Assembly (NCBI RefSeq): GCF_051014685.1
Contig: NW_027478388.1
Location: 1,227,180-1,291,179 of the forward strand
Length of the DNA: 64,000 nt
Source of the DNA: Ptiloglossa arizonensis
Taxonomy: Eukaryota > Arthropoda > Insecta > Hymenoptera > Colletidae
Reading direction: 5' to 3'
Positions 49,549 through 62,465 of this stretch are shown here, piece after piece. Position 1 is the stretch's first letter. Each line of letters opens with the position of its first letter. The notes below the pieces were generated by a model. That model was given only the letters and a program-made list of their open reading frames with translations. It searched no databases and had not been told where the DNA came from. The translations under genes and the position numbers were made by a program.

Positions 49549-49725
49549 ACCCAAAAATTCCTATTGCATCTGAAAGTAGAAACTCGCCCGATTACAACGG
49601 TATGAGTATTTTTTCCCTAGGCCATTCTGGTTAAGCGTTTGGAGCAGCAGAATTGCGAAAAATTGTTTGCCTTCTCAACCATTTCTTAGCTTCAAAGTCC
49701 CATATCTCACGAACGGATTGACCAA
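49549..49725. repeat. Monomer class P
   Basis: Marks are cctattgcatctg, cggtatgagta and attgtttgcc, with a β end (cttcaaagt). Confidence 0.88.
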
Positions 49726-49902
49726 ACCCAAAAATTCATGCTGCGCCTGAAAGTAGAAACTCGCCCGATTACAACGGTATGTGTATTTTTTCCCTAGGCC
49801 ATTCTGGTTAAGCGTTTGGAGCAGCAGAATTGCGAAAAAGTTTTTGCCTTCTCAACCATTTCTTGGCTTCAAACTCCTGTATCTCGCGAACGGATTGACC
49901 TA
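49726..49902. repeat. Monomer class Q
   Basis: Marks are attcatgctgcgcctg, gcgaaaaagtttttgcc and the box variant tcctgtatctcgcg, with an α end. Confidence 0.88.
49875..49891 (-). other. CENP-B box-like element, TG variant (representative)
   Basis: Minus strand reads GTTCGCGAGATACAGGA. Here the C of CGGG is present but the next G is A, so 8 of 9 fixed bases still match, with the mismatch on the other base of the same CpG. All Q monomers have this form. Confidence 0.42.
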
Positions 49903-50079
49903 ACCCAACAATTCCTGTTGCGTCTGAAAGTAGAAACTCGCCCGATTACAACGGTATGTGTAATTTTTCCCTAGGTCATTCTGGTTAAGCGTTTGGAGCA
50001 GCTGAAGTGCGAAAAATTTTTTGCCTTCTCAACCATTTCTTAGCTTCAAACTCCCATATCTCGCGAACGGATTGACCTA
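49903..50079. repeat. Monomer class R
   Basis: Marks are acccaacaattcctg, tatgtgtaatttttccc and gagcagctgaagtgcg, with an α end. Confidence 0.88.
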
Positions 50080-51140
50080 ACCCAAAAATTCCTATTGCAT
50101 CTGAAAGTAGAAACTCGCCCGATTACAACGGAATGTGTATTTTTTCCCTAGGCCATTCTGGTTAAGCGTTTGGAGCAGCAGAAGTGCGAAAAAGTTGTTG
50201 TCTTCTTAACCATTTCTTAGCTTCAAACTCCCATATCTCGCGAACGGATTGACCTAACCCAAAAATTCCTATTGCATCTGAAAGTAGAAACTCGCCCGAT
50301 TACAACGGTATGAGTATTTTTTCCCTAGGCCATTCTGGTTAAGCGTTTGGAGCAGCAGAATTGCGAAAAATTGTTTGCCTTCTCAACCATTTCTTAGCTT
50401 CAAAGTCCCATATCTCACGAACGGATTGACCAAACCCAAAAATTCATGCTGCGCCTGAAAGTAGAAACTCGCCCGATTACAACGGTATGTGTATTTTTTC
50501 CCTAGGCCATTCTGGTTAAGCGTTTGGAGCAGCAGAATTGCGAAAAAGTTTTTGCCTTCTCAACCATTTCTTGGCTTCAAACTCCTGTATCTCGCGAACG
50601 GATTGACCTAACCCAACAATTCCTGTTGCGTCTGAAAGTAGAAACTCGCCCGATTACAACGGTATGTGTAATTCTTCCCTAGGCCATTCTGGTTAAGCGT
50701 TTGGAGCAGCTGAAGTGCGAAAAATTTGTTGTCTTCTTAACCATTTCTTAGATTCATACTCCCATATCTCGCGAACGGATTGACCTAACCAAAAAATTCC
50801 TGTTGCATCTGAAAGTAGAAACTCGCCCGATTACAACGGTATGTGTATTTTTTCCCTAGGCCATTCTGGTTAAGCGTTTGGAGCAGCACAATTGCGAAAA
50901 ATTTTTTGCCTTCTCAACCATTTCTTGGCTTCAAACTCCCATATCTCGCGAACGGATTGACCTAACCCAAAAATTCCTGTTGCATCTGAAAGCAGAAACT
51001 CGCCCGATTACAACGGTATGTGTATTTTTTCCCTAGCCCATTCTGGTTAAGCGTTTGGAGCAGCAGAATTGCGACAAATTTTTTGCTCCTAAACCATTTC
51101 CTGGCTTCAAACTCCCATATCTCGCGAACGGATTGACCTA

Positions 51141-54100
51141 ACCCAAAAATTCCTATTGCATCTGAAAGTAGAAACTCGCCCGATTACAACGGAATGTGTA
51201 TTTTTTCCCTAGGCCATTCTGGTTAAGCGTTTGGAGCGGCAGAAGTGCGAAAAAGTTGTTGTCTTCTTAACCATTTCTTAGCTTCAAACTCCCATATCTC
51301 GCGAACGGATTGACCTAACCCAAAAATTCCTGTTGCGTCTGAAAGATGAAACTCGCCCGATTACAACGGTATGAGTATTTTTTCCCTAGGCCATTCTGGT
51401 TAAGCGTTTGGAGCAGCAGAATTGCGAAAAATTGTTTGCCTTCTCAACCATTTCTTAGCTTCAAAGTCCCATATCTCACGAACGGATTGACCAAACCCAA
51501 AAATTCATGCTGCGCCTGAAAGTAGAAACTCGCCCGATTACAACGGTATGTATATTTTTTCCCTAGGCCATTCTGGTTAAGCGTTTGGAGCAGCAGAATT
51601 GCGAAAAAGTTTTTGCCTTCTCAACCATTTCTTGGCTTCAAACTCCTGTATCTCGCGAACGGATTGACCTAACCCAACAATTCCTGTTGCGTCTGAAAGT
51701 AGAAACTCGCCCGATTACAACGGTATGTGTAATTTTTCCCTAGGCCATTCTGGTTAAGCGTTTGGAGCAGCTGAAGTGCGAAAAATTTTTTGCCTTCTCA
51801 ACCATTTCTTAGCTTCAAACTCCCATATCTCGCGAACGGATTGACCTAACCCAAAAATTCCTATTGCATCTGAAAGTAGAAACTCGCCCGATTACAACGG
51901 AATGTGTATTTTTTCCCTAGGCCATTCTGGTTAAGCGTTTGGAGCAGCAGAAGTGCGAAAAAGTTGTTGTCTTCTTAACCATTTCTTAGCTTCAAACTCC
52001 CATATCTCGCGAACGGATTGACCTAACCCAAAAATTCCTATTGCATCTGAAAGTAGAAACTCGCCCGATTACAACGGTATGAGTATTTTTTCCCTAGGCC
52101 ATTCTGGTTAAGCGTTTGGAGCAGCAGAATTGCGAAAAATTGTTTGCCTTCTCAACCATTTCTTAGCTTCAAAGTCCCATATCTCACGAACGGATTGACC
52201 AAACCCAAAAATTCATGCTGCGCCTGAAAGTAGAAACTCGCCCGATTACAACGGTATGTGTATTTTTTCCCTAGGCCATTCTGGTTAAGCGTTTGGAGCA
52301 GCAGAATTGCGAAAAAGTTTTTGCCTTCTCAACCATTTCTTGGCTTCAAACTCCTGTATCTCGCGAACGGATTGACCTAACCCAACAATTCCTGTTGCGT
52401 CTGAAAGTAGAAACTCGCCCGATTACAACGGTATGTGTAATTTTTCCCTAGGCCATTCTGGTTAAGCGTTTGGAGCAGCTGAAGTGCGAAAAATTTTTTG
52501 CCTTCTCAACCATTTCTTAGCTTCAAACTCCCATATCTCGCGAACAGATTGACCTAACCCAAAAATTCCTATTGCATCTGAAAGTAGAAACTCGCCCGAT
52601 TACAACGGAATGTGTATTTTTTCCCTAGGCCATTCTGGTTAAGCGTTTGGAGCAGCAGAAGTGCGAAAAAGTTGTTGTCTTCTTAACCATTTCTTAGCTT
52701 CAAACTCCCATATCTCGCGAACGGATTGACCTAACCCAAAAATTCCTATTGCATCTGAAAGTAGAAACTCGCCCGATTACAACGGTATGAGTATTTTTTC
52801 CCTAGGCCATTCTGGTTAAGCGTTTGGAGCAGCAGAATTGCGTAAAATTGTTTGCCTTCTCAACCATTTCTTAGCTTCAAAGTCCCATATCTCACGAACG
52901 GATTGACCAAACCCAAAAATTCATGCTGCGCCTGAAAGTAGAAACTCGCCCGATTACAACGGTATGTGTATTTTTTCCCTAGGCCATTCTGGTTAAGCGT
53001 TTGGAGCAGCAGAATTGCGAAAAAGTTTTTGCCTTCTCAACCATTTCTTGGCTTCAAACTCCTGTATCTCGCGAACGGATTGACCTAACCCAACAATTCC
53101 CGTTGCGTCTGAAAGTAGAAACTCGCCCGATTACAACGGTATGTGTAATTTTTCCCTAGGCCATTCTGGTTAAGCGTTTGGAGCAGCTGAAGTGCGAAAA
53201 ATTTTTTGCCTTCTCAACCATTTCTTAGCTTCAAACTCCCATATCTCGCGAACGGATTGACCTAACCCAAAAATTCCTATTGCATCTGAAAGTAGAAACT
53301 CGCCCGATTACAACGGAATGTGTATTTTTTCCCTAGGCCATTCTGGTTAAGCGTTTGGAGCAGCAGAAGTGCGAAAAAGTTGTTGTCTTCTTAACCATTT
53401 CTTAGCTTCAAACTCCCATATCTCGCGAACGGATTGACCTAACCCAAAAATTCCTATTGCATCTGAAAGTAGAAACTCGCCCGATTACAACGGTATGAGT
53501 ATTTTTTCCCTAGGCCATTCTGGTTAAGCGTTTGGAGCAGCAGAATTGCGAAAAATTGTTTGCCTTCTCAACCATTTCTTAGCTTCAAAGTCCCATATCT
53601 CACGAACGGATTGACCAAACCCAAAAATTCATGCTGCGCCTGAAAGTAGAAACTCGCCCGATTACAACGGTATGTGTATTTTTTCCCTAGGCCATTCTGG
53701 TTAAGCGTTTGGAGCAGCAGAATTGCGAAAAAGTTTTTGCCTTCTCAACCATTTCTTGGCTTCAAACTCCTGTATCTCGCGAACGGATTGACCTAACCCA
53801 ACAATTCCTGTTGCGTCTGAAAGTAGAAACTCGCCCGATTACAACGGTATGTGTAATTTTTCCCTAGGCCATTCTGGTTAAGCGTTTGGAGCAGCTGAAG
53901 TGCGAAAAATTTGTTGTCTTCTTAACCATTTCTTAGATTCATACTCCCATATCTCGCGAACGGATTGACCTAACCAAAAAATTCCTGATGCATCTGAAAG
54001 TAGAAACTCGCCCGATTACAACGGTATGTGTATTTTTTCCCTAGGCCATTCTGGTTAAGCGTTTGGAGCAGCACAATTGCGAAAAATTTTTTGCCTTCTC

Positions 54101-54679
54101 AACCATTTCTTGGCTTCAAACTCCCATATCTCGCGAACGGATTGACCTAACCCAAAAGTTACTGTTGCATCCGAAAGTAGAAACTCGCCCGATTACAACG
54201 GTATGTGTATTTTTTCCCTAGCCCATTCTGGTTAAGCGTTTGGAGCAGCAGAATTGCGAAAAATTTTTTGCCTTCTAAACCATTTCTTGGCTTCAAACTC
54301 CCATATCTCGCGAACGGATTGACCCAACCAAACAATTCCTGTTGCGTCTGAAAGTAGAAACTCGCCCGATTACAACGGTATGTGTATTTTTTCCTTAGGC
54401 CATTCTGGTTAAGCGTTTGGAGCAGCAGAAGTGCGAAAAATTTGTTGTCTTCTTAACCATTTCTTAGCTTCAAACTCCCATATCTCGCGAACGGATTGAC
54501 CTAACCCAAAAATTCCTGTTGCATCTGAAAGCAGAAACTCGCCCGATTACAACGGTATGTGTATTTTTTCCCTAGCCCATTCTGGTTAAGCGTTTGGAGC
54601 AGCAGAATTGCGACAAATTTTTTGCTCCTAAACCATTTCCTGGCTTCAAACTCCCATATCTCGCGAACGGATTGAACTA
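51141..54679. repeat. 20-monomer super-unit, 3,539 bp
   Basis: Order is S P* Q R, then S P Q R twice, S P Q R', W, two extra monomers, X. It is the preceding super-unit with one more 4-mer (708 bp) and two more monomers (354 bp) between W and X. P* at 51,318 has gaaagatgaaac. X at 54,504 keeps the one-base loss. Confidence 0.88.
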
Positions 54680-56624
54680 ACCCAAAAATTCCTATTGCAT
54701 CTGATAGTAGAAACTCGCCCGATTACAACGGTATGTGTATTTTGCCCTAGGCCATTCTGGTTAAGCGTTTGGAGCAGCAGAATTAAGAAAAATTGGTTGC
54801 CTTCTCAACCAATTCTTAGCTTCAAAGTCCCATATCTCACGAACGGATTGACCAAACCCAAAAAGTCCTGCTGCGTCTGAAAGTAGAAACTCGCCCGATT
54901 ACAACGGTATGTGTATTTTTTCCCTAGGCCATTCTGGTTAAGCGTTTGGAGCAGCAGAAGTGCGAAAAATTTGTTGTCTTCTTAACCAATCCTTAGCTTC
55001 AAAGTTCCATATCTCACGAACGGATTGACCAAACCCAAAAATTCCTGCTGCGTCTGAAAGTAGAAACTCGCCCGTTTACAACGGTATGTGTATTTTTTCC
55101 CTAGGCCAATCTGGTTAAGCGTTTGGATCAGCATCATTGCGAAAAATGTTTTGCCCTCTCAACCATTTCTTGGCTTCAAACTCCCATATCTCGGGAACGG
55201 ATTGGCCTAATCCAAAAATTCCTAATGCATCTGAAAGTAGAAACCCGCCCGATTACAACGGTATGTGTATTTTTTCCCTAGGCCATTCTGGTTAAGCGTT
55301 TGGAGCAGCAGAATTGCGAAAAAGTTTTTGCCTTCTCAACCATTTCTTGGCTTCAAACTCCTGTATCTCGCGAACGGATTGACCTAACCCAACAATTCCT
55401 ATTGCGTCTGAAAGTAGAAACTCGCCCGATTACAACGGTATGTGTAATTTTTCCCTAGGCCATTCTGGTTAAGCGTTTGGAGCAGCTGAAGTGCGAAAAA
55501 TTTTTTGCCTTCTCAACCATTTCTTAGTTTCAAAGTCCCATATCTCACGAACGGATTGACCAAACCCAAAAATTCCCGCTGCGTCTGAAAGTAGAAACTC
55601 GCCCGATTACAACGGTATGTGTATTTTTTCCCTAGGCCATTCTGGTTAAGCATTTGGAGCAGCAGAAGTGCGAAAAATTTGTTGTCTTCTTAACCATTTC
55701 TTAGCTTCAAACTACCATATCTCGCGAACGGATTGACCAAACCCAAAAATTCATGCTGCGCCTGAAAGTAGAAACTCGCCCGATTACAACGGTATGTATA
55801 TTTTTTCCCTAGGCCATTCTGGTTAAGCGTTTGGAGCAGCAGAATTGCGAAAAAGTTTTTGCCTTCTCAACCATTTCTTGGCTTCAAACTCCTGTATCTC
55901 GCGAACGGATTGACCTAACCCAACAATTCCTGTTGCGTCTGAAAGTAGAAACTCGCCCGATTACAACGGTATGTGTAATTTTTCCCTAGGCCATTCTGGT
56001 TAAGCGTTTGGAGCAGCTGAAGTGCGAAAAATTTTTTGCCTTCTCAACCATTTCTTAGTTTCAAAGTCCCATATCTCACGAACGGATTGACCAAACCCAA
56101 AAATTCCCGCTGCGTCTGAAAGTAGAAACTCGCCCGATTACAACGGTATGTGTATTTTTTCCCTAGGCCATTCTGGTTAAGCGTTTGGAGCAGCAGAAGT
56201 GCGAAAAAGTTGTTGTCTTCTTAACCATTTCTTAGCTTCAAACTCCTATATCTCGCGAACGGATTGACCTAACCCAAAAATTCCTGTTGCATCTGAAAGT
56301 AGAAACTCGCCCGATTACAACGGTATGTGTATTTTTTCCCTAGGCCATTCTGGTTAAACGTTTGGAGCAGCAGAATTGCGAAAAATTTTTTGCCTTCTAA
56401 ACCATTTCTTGGCTTCAAACTCCCATATCTCGCGAACGGATTAACCTAACCCAAAAATTCCTATTGCATCTGAAAGTAGAAACTCGCCCGATTACAACGG
56501 CATGTGTATTTTTTCCCTAGGCCATTCTGGTTAGCGTTTGGAGCAGCAGAATTGCGAAAAATTGTTTGCCTTCCCAACCATTTCTTAGCTTCAATGTCCC
56601 ATATCTCACGAACGGATTGACCAA
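54680..56624. repeat. Mixed monomer domain 2, left part
   Basis: The monomer at 54,680 has lost a base in its T-tract (tattttgccc). Degenerate monomers follow (tgatagtag, aattaagaaaaattgg, tccaaaaattcctaatgc). A 3-monomer unit is present twice, then two further monomers, the second one base short (ggttagcgtttgg near 56,531). Confidence 0.82.
55210..56271. repeat. 531-bp tandem duplication (Q-like, R, Y)x2
   Basis: The marks cttagtttcaaagt (55,524 and 56,055) and attcccgctgcg (Y, 55,564 and 56,095) recur 531 bp apart. The first Q-like monomer has diverged in its 5' half but keeps cctgtatctcgcg. Confidence 0.87.
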
Positions 56625-59600
56625 ACCCAAAAATTCCTGCTGCGTCTGAAAGTAGAAACTCGCCCGATTACAACGGTATGTGTATTTTTTCCCTAGGCCA
56701 TTCTGGTTAAGGGTTTGGAGCAGCAGAATTGCGAAAAATTTTTTGCCTTCTCAACCATTTCTTGGCTTCAAACTCCCATATCTCGCGAACGGAGTGACCT
56801 AACCCAAAAATTCCTGTTGCATCCGAAAGTAGAAACTCGCCCGATTACAAAGGTATGTGTATTTTTTCCCTATCCCATTCTGGTTAAGCGTTTGGAGCAG
56901 CAGAATTGCGAAAAATTCTTTTCCTTCTAAACCATTTCTTGGCTTCAAACTCCCATATCTGGCGAACGGATTGACCTAACCCAAAAATTCCTATTGCATG
57001 TGAAAGTAGAAACTCGCCCGATTACAACTGTATGTGTATTTTTTCCCTAGGCTATTCTGGTTAAGCGTTTGGAGCAGCAGAATTGCGAAAAATTGTTTGC
57101 CTTCTCAACCATTTCTTAGCTTCAAAGTCCCATATCTCACGAACGGATTGACCAAACCCAAAAATTCCTGCTGCGTCTGAAAGTAGAATCTCGCCCGATT
57201 ACAACAGTATGTGTATTGTTTCCCTAGCCCATTCTGGTTAAGCGTTTGGAGCAGCAGAATTGCGAAAAATTGTTTGCCTTCCCAACCATTTCTTAGCTTC
57301 AAAGTCCCATATCTCGCGAACGGAGTGACCTAACCCAAAAATTCCTGTTGCATCCGAAAGTAGAAACTCGCCCGATTACAAAGGTATGTGTATTTTTTCC
57401 CTATCCCATTCTGGTTAAGCGTTTGGAGCAGCAGAATTGCGAAAAATTCTTTTCCTTCTAAACCATTTCTTGGCTTCAAACTCCCATATCTGGCGAACGG
57501 ATTGACCTAACCCAAAAATTCCTATTGCATGTGAAAGTAGAAACTCGCCCGATTACAACTGTATGTGTATTTTTTCCCTAGGCTATTCTGGTTAAGCGTT
57601 TGGAGCAGCAGAATTGCGAAAAATTGTTTGCCTTCTCAACCATTTCTTAGCTTCAAAGTCCCATATCTCACGAACGGATTGACCAAACCCAAAAATTCCT
57701 GCTGCGTCTGAAAGTAGAATCTCGCCCGATTACAACAGTATGTGTATTGTTTCCCTAGCCCATTCTGGTTAAGCGTTTGGAGCAGCAGAATTGCGAAAAA
57801 TTGTTTGCCTTCTCAACCATTTCTTAGCTTCAAAGTCCCATATCTCGCGAACGGATTGACCTAACCCAAAAATTCGTGTTGCGTGTGAAAGTAGAAACTC
57901 GCCCGCTTACAACGGTATCTGTATTTTTTCCCTAGGCCATTCTGGTTAAGCGTTTGGAGCAGCAGAATTGCGAAAAATTTGTTGTCTTCTTAACCATTTC
58001 TTAGCTTCAAACTCCCATTTCTCGCGAACGGATTAACCTAACCCAAACATTCCTGTTGCATCCTAAAGTAGAAACTCGCCCGATTACAACGGTATGTGTA
58101 TTTTTTCCCTAGCCCATTCTGGTTAAGCGTTTGGAGCAGCAGAATTGCGAAAAATGTTTTGCCTTCTCAACCAATTCTTGGCTTCAAACTCCCATATCTC
58201 GCGAACGGATTAACCTAACCCAAAAATTCCTATTGCATCTGAAAGTAGAAACTCGCCCGATTACAACGGCATGTGTATTTTTTCCCTAGGCCATTCTGGT
58301 TAAGCGTTTGGAGCAGCAGAATTGCGAAAAATTGTTTACCTTCTCAACCATTTCTTAGCTTCAATGTACCATATCTCACGAACGGATTGACCAAACCCAA
58401 AAATTCCTGCTGCGTCTGAAAGTAGAAACTCGCCCGATTACAACGGTATGTGTATTTTTTCCCTAGGCCATTCTGGTTAAGGGTTTGGAGCAGCAGAATT
58501 GCGAAAAATTCTTTTCCTTCTAAACCATTTCTTGGCTTCAAACTCCCATATCTCGCGAACGGATTGACCTAACCCAAAAATTCCTATTGCATCTGAAAGT
58601 AGAAACTCGCCCGATTACAACTGTATGTGTATTTTTTCCCTAGGCCATTCTGGTTAAGCGTTTGGAGCAGCTGAAGTGCGAAAAATTGTTTGCCTTCTCA
58701 ACCATTTCTTAGCTTCAAAGTCCCATATCTCGCGAACGGATTGACCTAACCCAAAAATTCCTGCTCTGTCTGAAAGTAGAAACTCGCCCGATTACAACGG
58801 TATGTGTATTTTTTCCCTAGGCCATTCTGGTTAAGCGTTTGGAGCAGCTGAAGTGCGAAAAATTGTTTGCCTTCTCAACCATTTCTTAGCTTCAAAGTCC
58901 CATATCTCGCGAACGGATTGACCTAACCCAAAAATTCCTGTCGCGTGTGAAAGTAGAAACTCGGCCGATTACAACGGTATGTGTGTTTTTTCCCTAGCCC
59001 ATTCTGGTTAAGCGTTTGGATCAGCAGAATTGCGAAAAATTGTTTGCCTTCTCAACCATTTCTTAGCTTCAAAGTCCCATATCTCGCGAACGGATTGACC
59101 TAACCCAAAAATTCGTGTTGCGTGTGAAAGTAGAAACTCGCCCGCTTACAGCGGTATCTGTATTTTTTCCCAAGGCCATTCTGGTTAAGCGTTTGGAGCA
59201 GCAGAATTGCGAAAAATTTGTTGTCTTCTTAACCATTTCTTAGCTTCAAACTCCCATATCTCGCGAACGGATTAACCTAACCCAAAAATTCCTGTTGCAT
59301 CCGAAAGTAGAAACTCGCCCGATTACAACGGTATGTGTATTTTTTCCCTAGCCCATTCTGGTTAAGCGTTTGGAGCAGCAGAATTGCGAACAATGTTTTG
59401 CCTTCTCAACCATTTCTTAACTTCAATGTCCCATATCTCACGAACGGATTGACCAAACCCAAAAATTGCTGCTGCGTCTGAAAGTAGAAACTCGCCCGAT
59501 TACAACGGTATGTGTATTTTTTCCCTAGGCCATTCTGGTTAAGGGTTTGGAGCAGCAGAATTGCGAAAAATTTTTTGCCTTCTCAACCATTTCTTGGCTT

Positions 59601-59987
59601 CAAACTCCCATATCTCGCGAACGGAGTGACCTAACCCAAAAATTCCTGTTGCATCTGAAAGTAGAAACACGCCCGATAACAACGGCATGTGTATTTTTTC
59701 CCTAGGCCATTCTGGTTAAGCGTTTGGAGCAGCAGAATTGCGAAAAATTGTTTGCCTTCTCAACCATTTCTTAGCTTCAATGTCCCATATCTCACGAACG
59801 GATTGACCAAACCCAAAAATTCCTGTTGCATCCGAAAGTAGAAACTCGCCCGATTACAACGGTATGTGTATTTTTTCCCTAGCCCTTTCTGGTTAAGCGT
59901 TTGGAGCAGCAGAATTGCGAACAATGTTTTGCCTTCTCAACCATTTCTTAGCTTCAATGTCCCATATCTCACGAACGGATTGACCAA
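56625..59987. repeat. Return of HOR-1 classes
   Basis: H' then (A B C')x2, F, G', and two further monomers. The monomer at 58,572 is B-like 5' with D-type cagctgaag. D (58,749), E (58,926), F, G, H', I and J follow in order, ending in L at 59,988. The E to L stretch resembles 39,638-40,523, which has an E/F fusion and so lacks one monomer. Confidence 0.87.
56802..57863. repeat. 531-bp tandem duplication (A B C')x2
   Basis: The marks ttccctatcccattc, atctggcgaacgg (ggcgaac at 56,961 and 57,492), gcatgtgaaag and gtgtattgtttccc all recur 531 bp apart. C' (57,156 and 57,687) is C fused to a different 3' part. Confidence 0.92.
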
Positions 59988-61049
59988 ACCCAAAAATTCC
60001 TCCTGCGTCTGAAAGTAGAAACTCGACCGATTACAACGGTATGTGTATTTTTTCCTTAGGCCAATCTGGTTCAGCGTTTGGAGCAGCAGAATTGCGAAAA
60101 CTGTTTTGCCTTCTCAACCATTTCTTAGCTTCAAAGTCCCATATCTCACGAACGGATTGACCAAACCCAAAAATTCCTGCTGCGTCTGAAAGTAGAAACT
60201 CGCCCGATTACAAGGGTATGTGTATTTTTTCCCAAGGCCATTCTGGTTAAGCGTTTGGAGCAGCAGAATTGCGAAAAAGTTTTTGCCTTCTCAACCATTT
60301 CTTGGCTTCAAACTCCTATATCTCGCGAACGGATTGACCTAACCCAACAATTCCTGTTGCGTCTGAAAGTAGAAACTCGCCCGATTACAACCGTATGTGT
60401 ATTTTTTCCCTAGGCCATTCTGGTTAAGCGTTTGGAACAGCTGAAGTGCGAAAAATTTTTTGGCTTCTAAACCATTTCTTGGCTTCAAACTCCCATATCT
60501 CGCGAACGGATTGTCCTAACCCAAAAATTCCTGTTGCATCTGAAATTAGAAACTCGCCCGATTACAACGGTATGTTTATTTTTTCCCTAGGCCATTCTGG
60601 TTAAGCGTTTGGAGCAGCAGAATTGCGAAAAATTGTTTGCCTTCTCAACCATTTCTTAGCTTCAAAGTCCCATATCTCACGAACGGATTGACCAAACCCA
60701 AAAATTCCTGCTGCGTCTGAAAGTAGAAACTCGCCCGATTACAACGGTATGTGTATTTTTTCCCTAGGCCATTCTGGTTAAGCGTTTGGAGCAGCAGAAT
60801 TGCGAAAAAGTTTTTGCCTTCTCAACCATTTCTTGGCTTCAAACTCCCATATCTAGCGAACGGATTGACCTAACCCAACAATTCCTGTTGCGTCTGAAAG
60901 TAGAAACTCGCCCGATTACAACGGTATGTGTATTTTTTCCCTAGGCCATTCTGGTTAAGCGTTTGGAGCAGCTGAAGTGCGAAAAATTTTTTGCCTTCTC
61001 AACCATTTCTTAGCTTCAAAGTCCCATATCTCACGAACGGATTGACCAA
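59988..61049. repeat. L M N O run
   Basis: L (cctcctgcgtctg, caatctggttcagcg), M, N (ggaacagctgaag), O (ctgaaattag, gattgtccta), a cctgctgcg monomer and an R-like monomer (acccaacaattcc, tctagcgaac). Compared with 40,523-41,053 it is three monomers longer. Confidence 0.84.
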
Positions 61050-62465
61050 ACCCAAAAATTCCTATTGCGTCTGAAAGTAGAAACTCGCCCGATTACAAAG
61101 GTATGTGTATTTTTTCCCTAGCCCATTCTGGTTAAGCGTTTGGAGCAGCAGAATTGCGAAAAATTCTTTTCCTTCTAAACCATTTCTTGGCTTCAAACTC
61201 CCATATCTCGCGAACGGATTGACCTAACCCAAAAATTCCTATTGCATCTGAAAGTAGAAACTCGCCCGATTACAACTGTATGTGTATTTTTTCCCTAGGC
61301 CTTTCTGGTTAAGCGTTTGGAGCAGCAGAATTGCGAAAAATTGTTTGCCTTCTCAACCATTTATTAGCTTCAAAGTCCCATATCTCACGAACGGATTGAC
61401 CTAACCCAAAAATTCCTGTTGCGTCTGAAAGTAGAAACTCGCCCGATTACAACGGTATGTGTATTTTTTCCTTAGGCCAATCTGGTTCAGCGTTTGGAGC
61501 AGCAGAATTGCGAAAACTGTTTTGTCTTCTTAACCATTTCTTAGCTTCAAACTCCCATATCTCGCGAACGGATTGACCTAACCCAAAAATTCCTGTTGCG
61601 TCTGAAAGAAGAAACTCGCCCGATTACAACGGTATGTGTATTTTTTCCCTAGGCCATTCTGGTTAAGCGTTTGGAGCAGCAGAATTGCGAAAAATTGTTT
61701 GCCTTCTCAACCATTTCTTAGCTTCAAAGTCCCATATCTCACGAACGGATTGACCATACCCAAAAATTCCTGCTGCGTCTGAAAGTAGAGACTCGCCCGA
61801 TTACAAGGGTATGTGTATTTTTTACCAAGGCCATTCTGGTTAAGCGTTTGGAGCAGCAGAATTGCGAAAAAGTTTTTGCCTTCTCAACCATTTCTTGGCT
61901 TCAAACTCCTATATCTCGCGAACGGATTGACCTAACCCAACAATTCCTGTTGCGTCTGAAAGTAGAAACTCGCCCGATTACAACGGTATGTGTATTTTTT
62001 CCCTAGGCCATTCTGGTTAAGCGTTTGGAACAGCTGAAGTGCGAAAAATTTTTTGCCTTCTAAACCATTTCTTGGCTTCAAACTCCCATATCTCGCGAAC
62101 GGATTGACCTAACCCAAAAATTCCTGTTGCATCTGAAATTAGAAACTCGCCCGATTACAACGGTATGTTTATTTTTTCCCTAGGCCATTCTGGTTAAGCG
62201 TTTGGAGCAGCAGAATTGCGAAAAATTGTTTGCCTTCTCAACCATTTCTTAGCTTCAAAGTCCCATATCTCACGAACGGATTGACCAAACCCAAAAATTC
62301 CTGCTGCGTCTGAAAGTAGAAACTCGCCCGATTACAACGGTATGTGTATTTTTTCCCTAGGCCATTCTGGTTAAGCGTTTGGAGCAGCAGAATTGCGAAA
62401 AAGTTTTTGCCTTCTCAACCATTTCTTGGATTCAAACTCCCATATCTCGCGAACGGATTGACCTA
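61050..62465. repeat. 8-monomer block, copy of 41,054
   Basis: Order matches 41,054-42,469: A-like (attcttttcc), B-like, L' (caatctggttcagcg), gaag monomer, M (tagagactcg, tttaccaagg), N (ggaacagctg), O, cctgctgcg monomer. Copies differ at scattered single bases. Confidence 0.85.

Larger units (their letters stand above)
48664..51140. repeat. 14-monomer super-unit, 2,477 bp
   Basis: Order is S P* Q R S P Q R S P Q R' W X. P* (48,841) starts cctgttgcgtctg with gaaagaag. R' ends with ttgtcttcttaacc and agattcatactccc. W has gagcagcacaattgcg. X has aaagcagaaac and gcgacaaatt with one base lost (ttttttgctcc). Confidence 0.88.
48664..54679. repeat. HOR domain 2 (4-mer S-P-Q-R, 708 bp)
   Basis: cggtatgagta (class P) recurs at 48,894, 49,602, 50,310, 51,371, 52,079, 52,787 and 53,495. 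Spacing is 708 bp, or 1,061 bp where R' W X intervene. Class order S P Q R holds throughout. Seven P copies are present. R supplies one cagctg per 708 bp. Confidence 0.93.
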
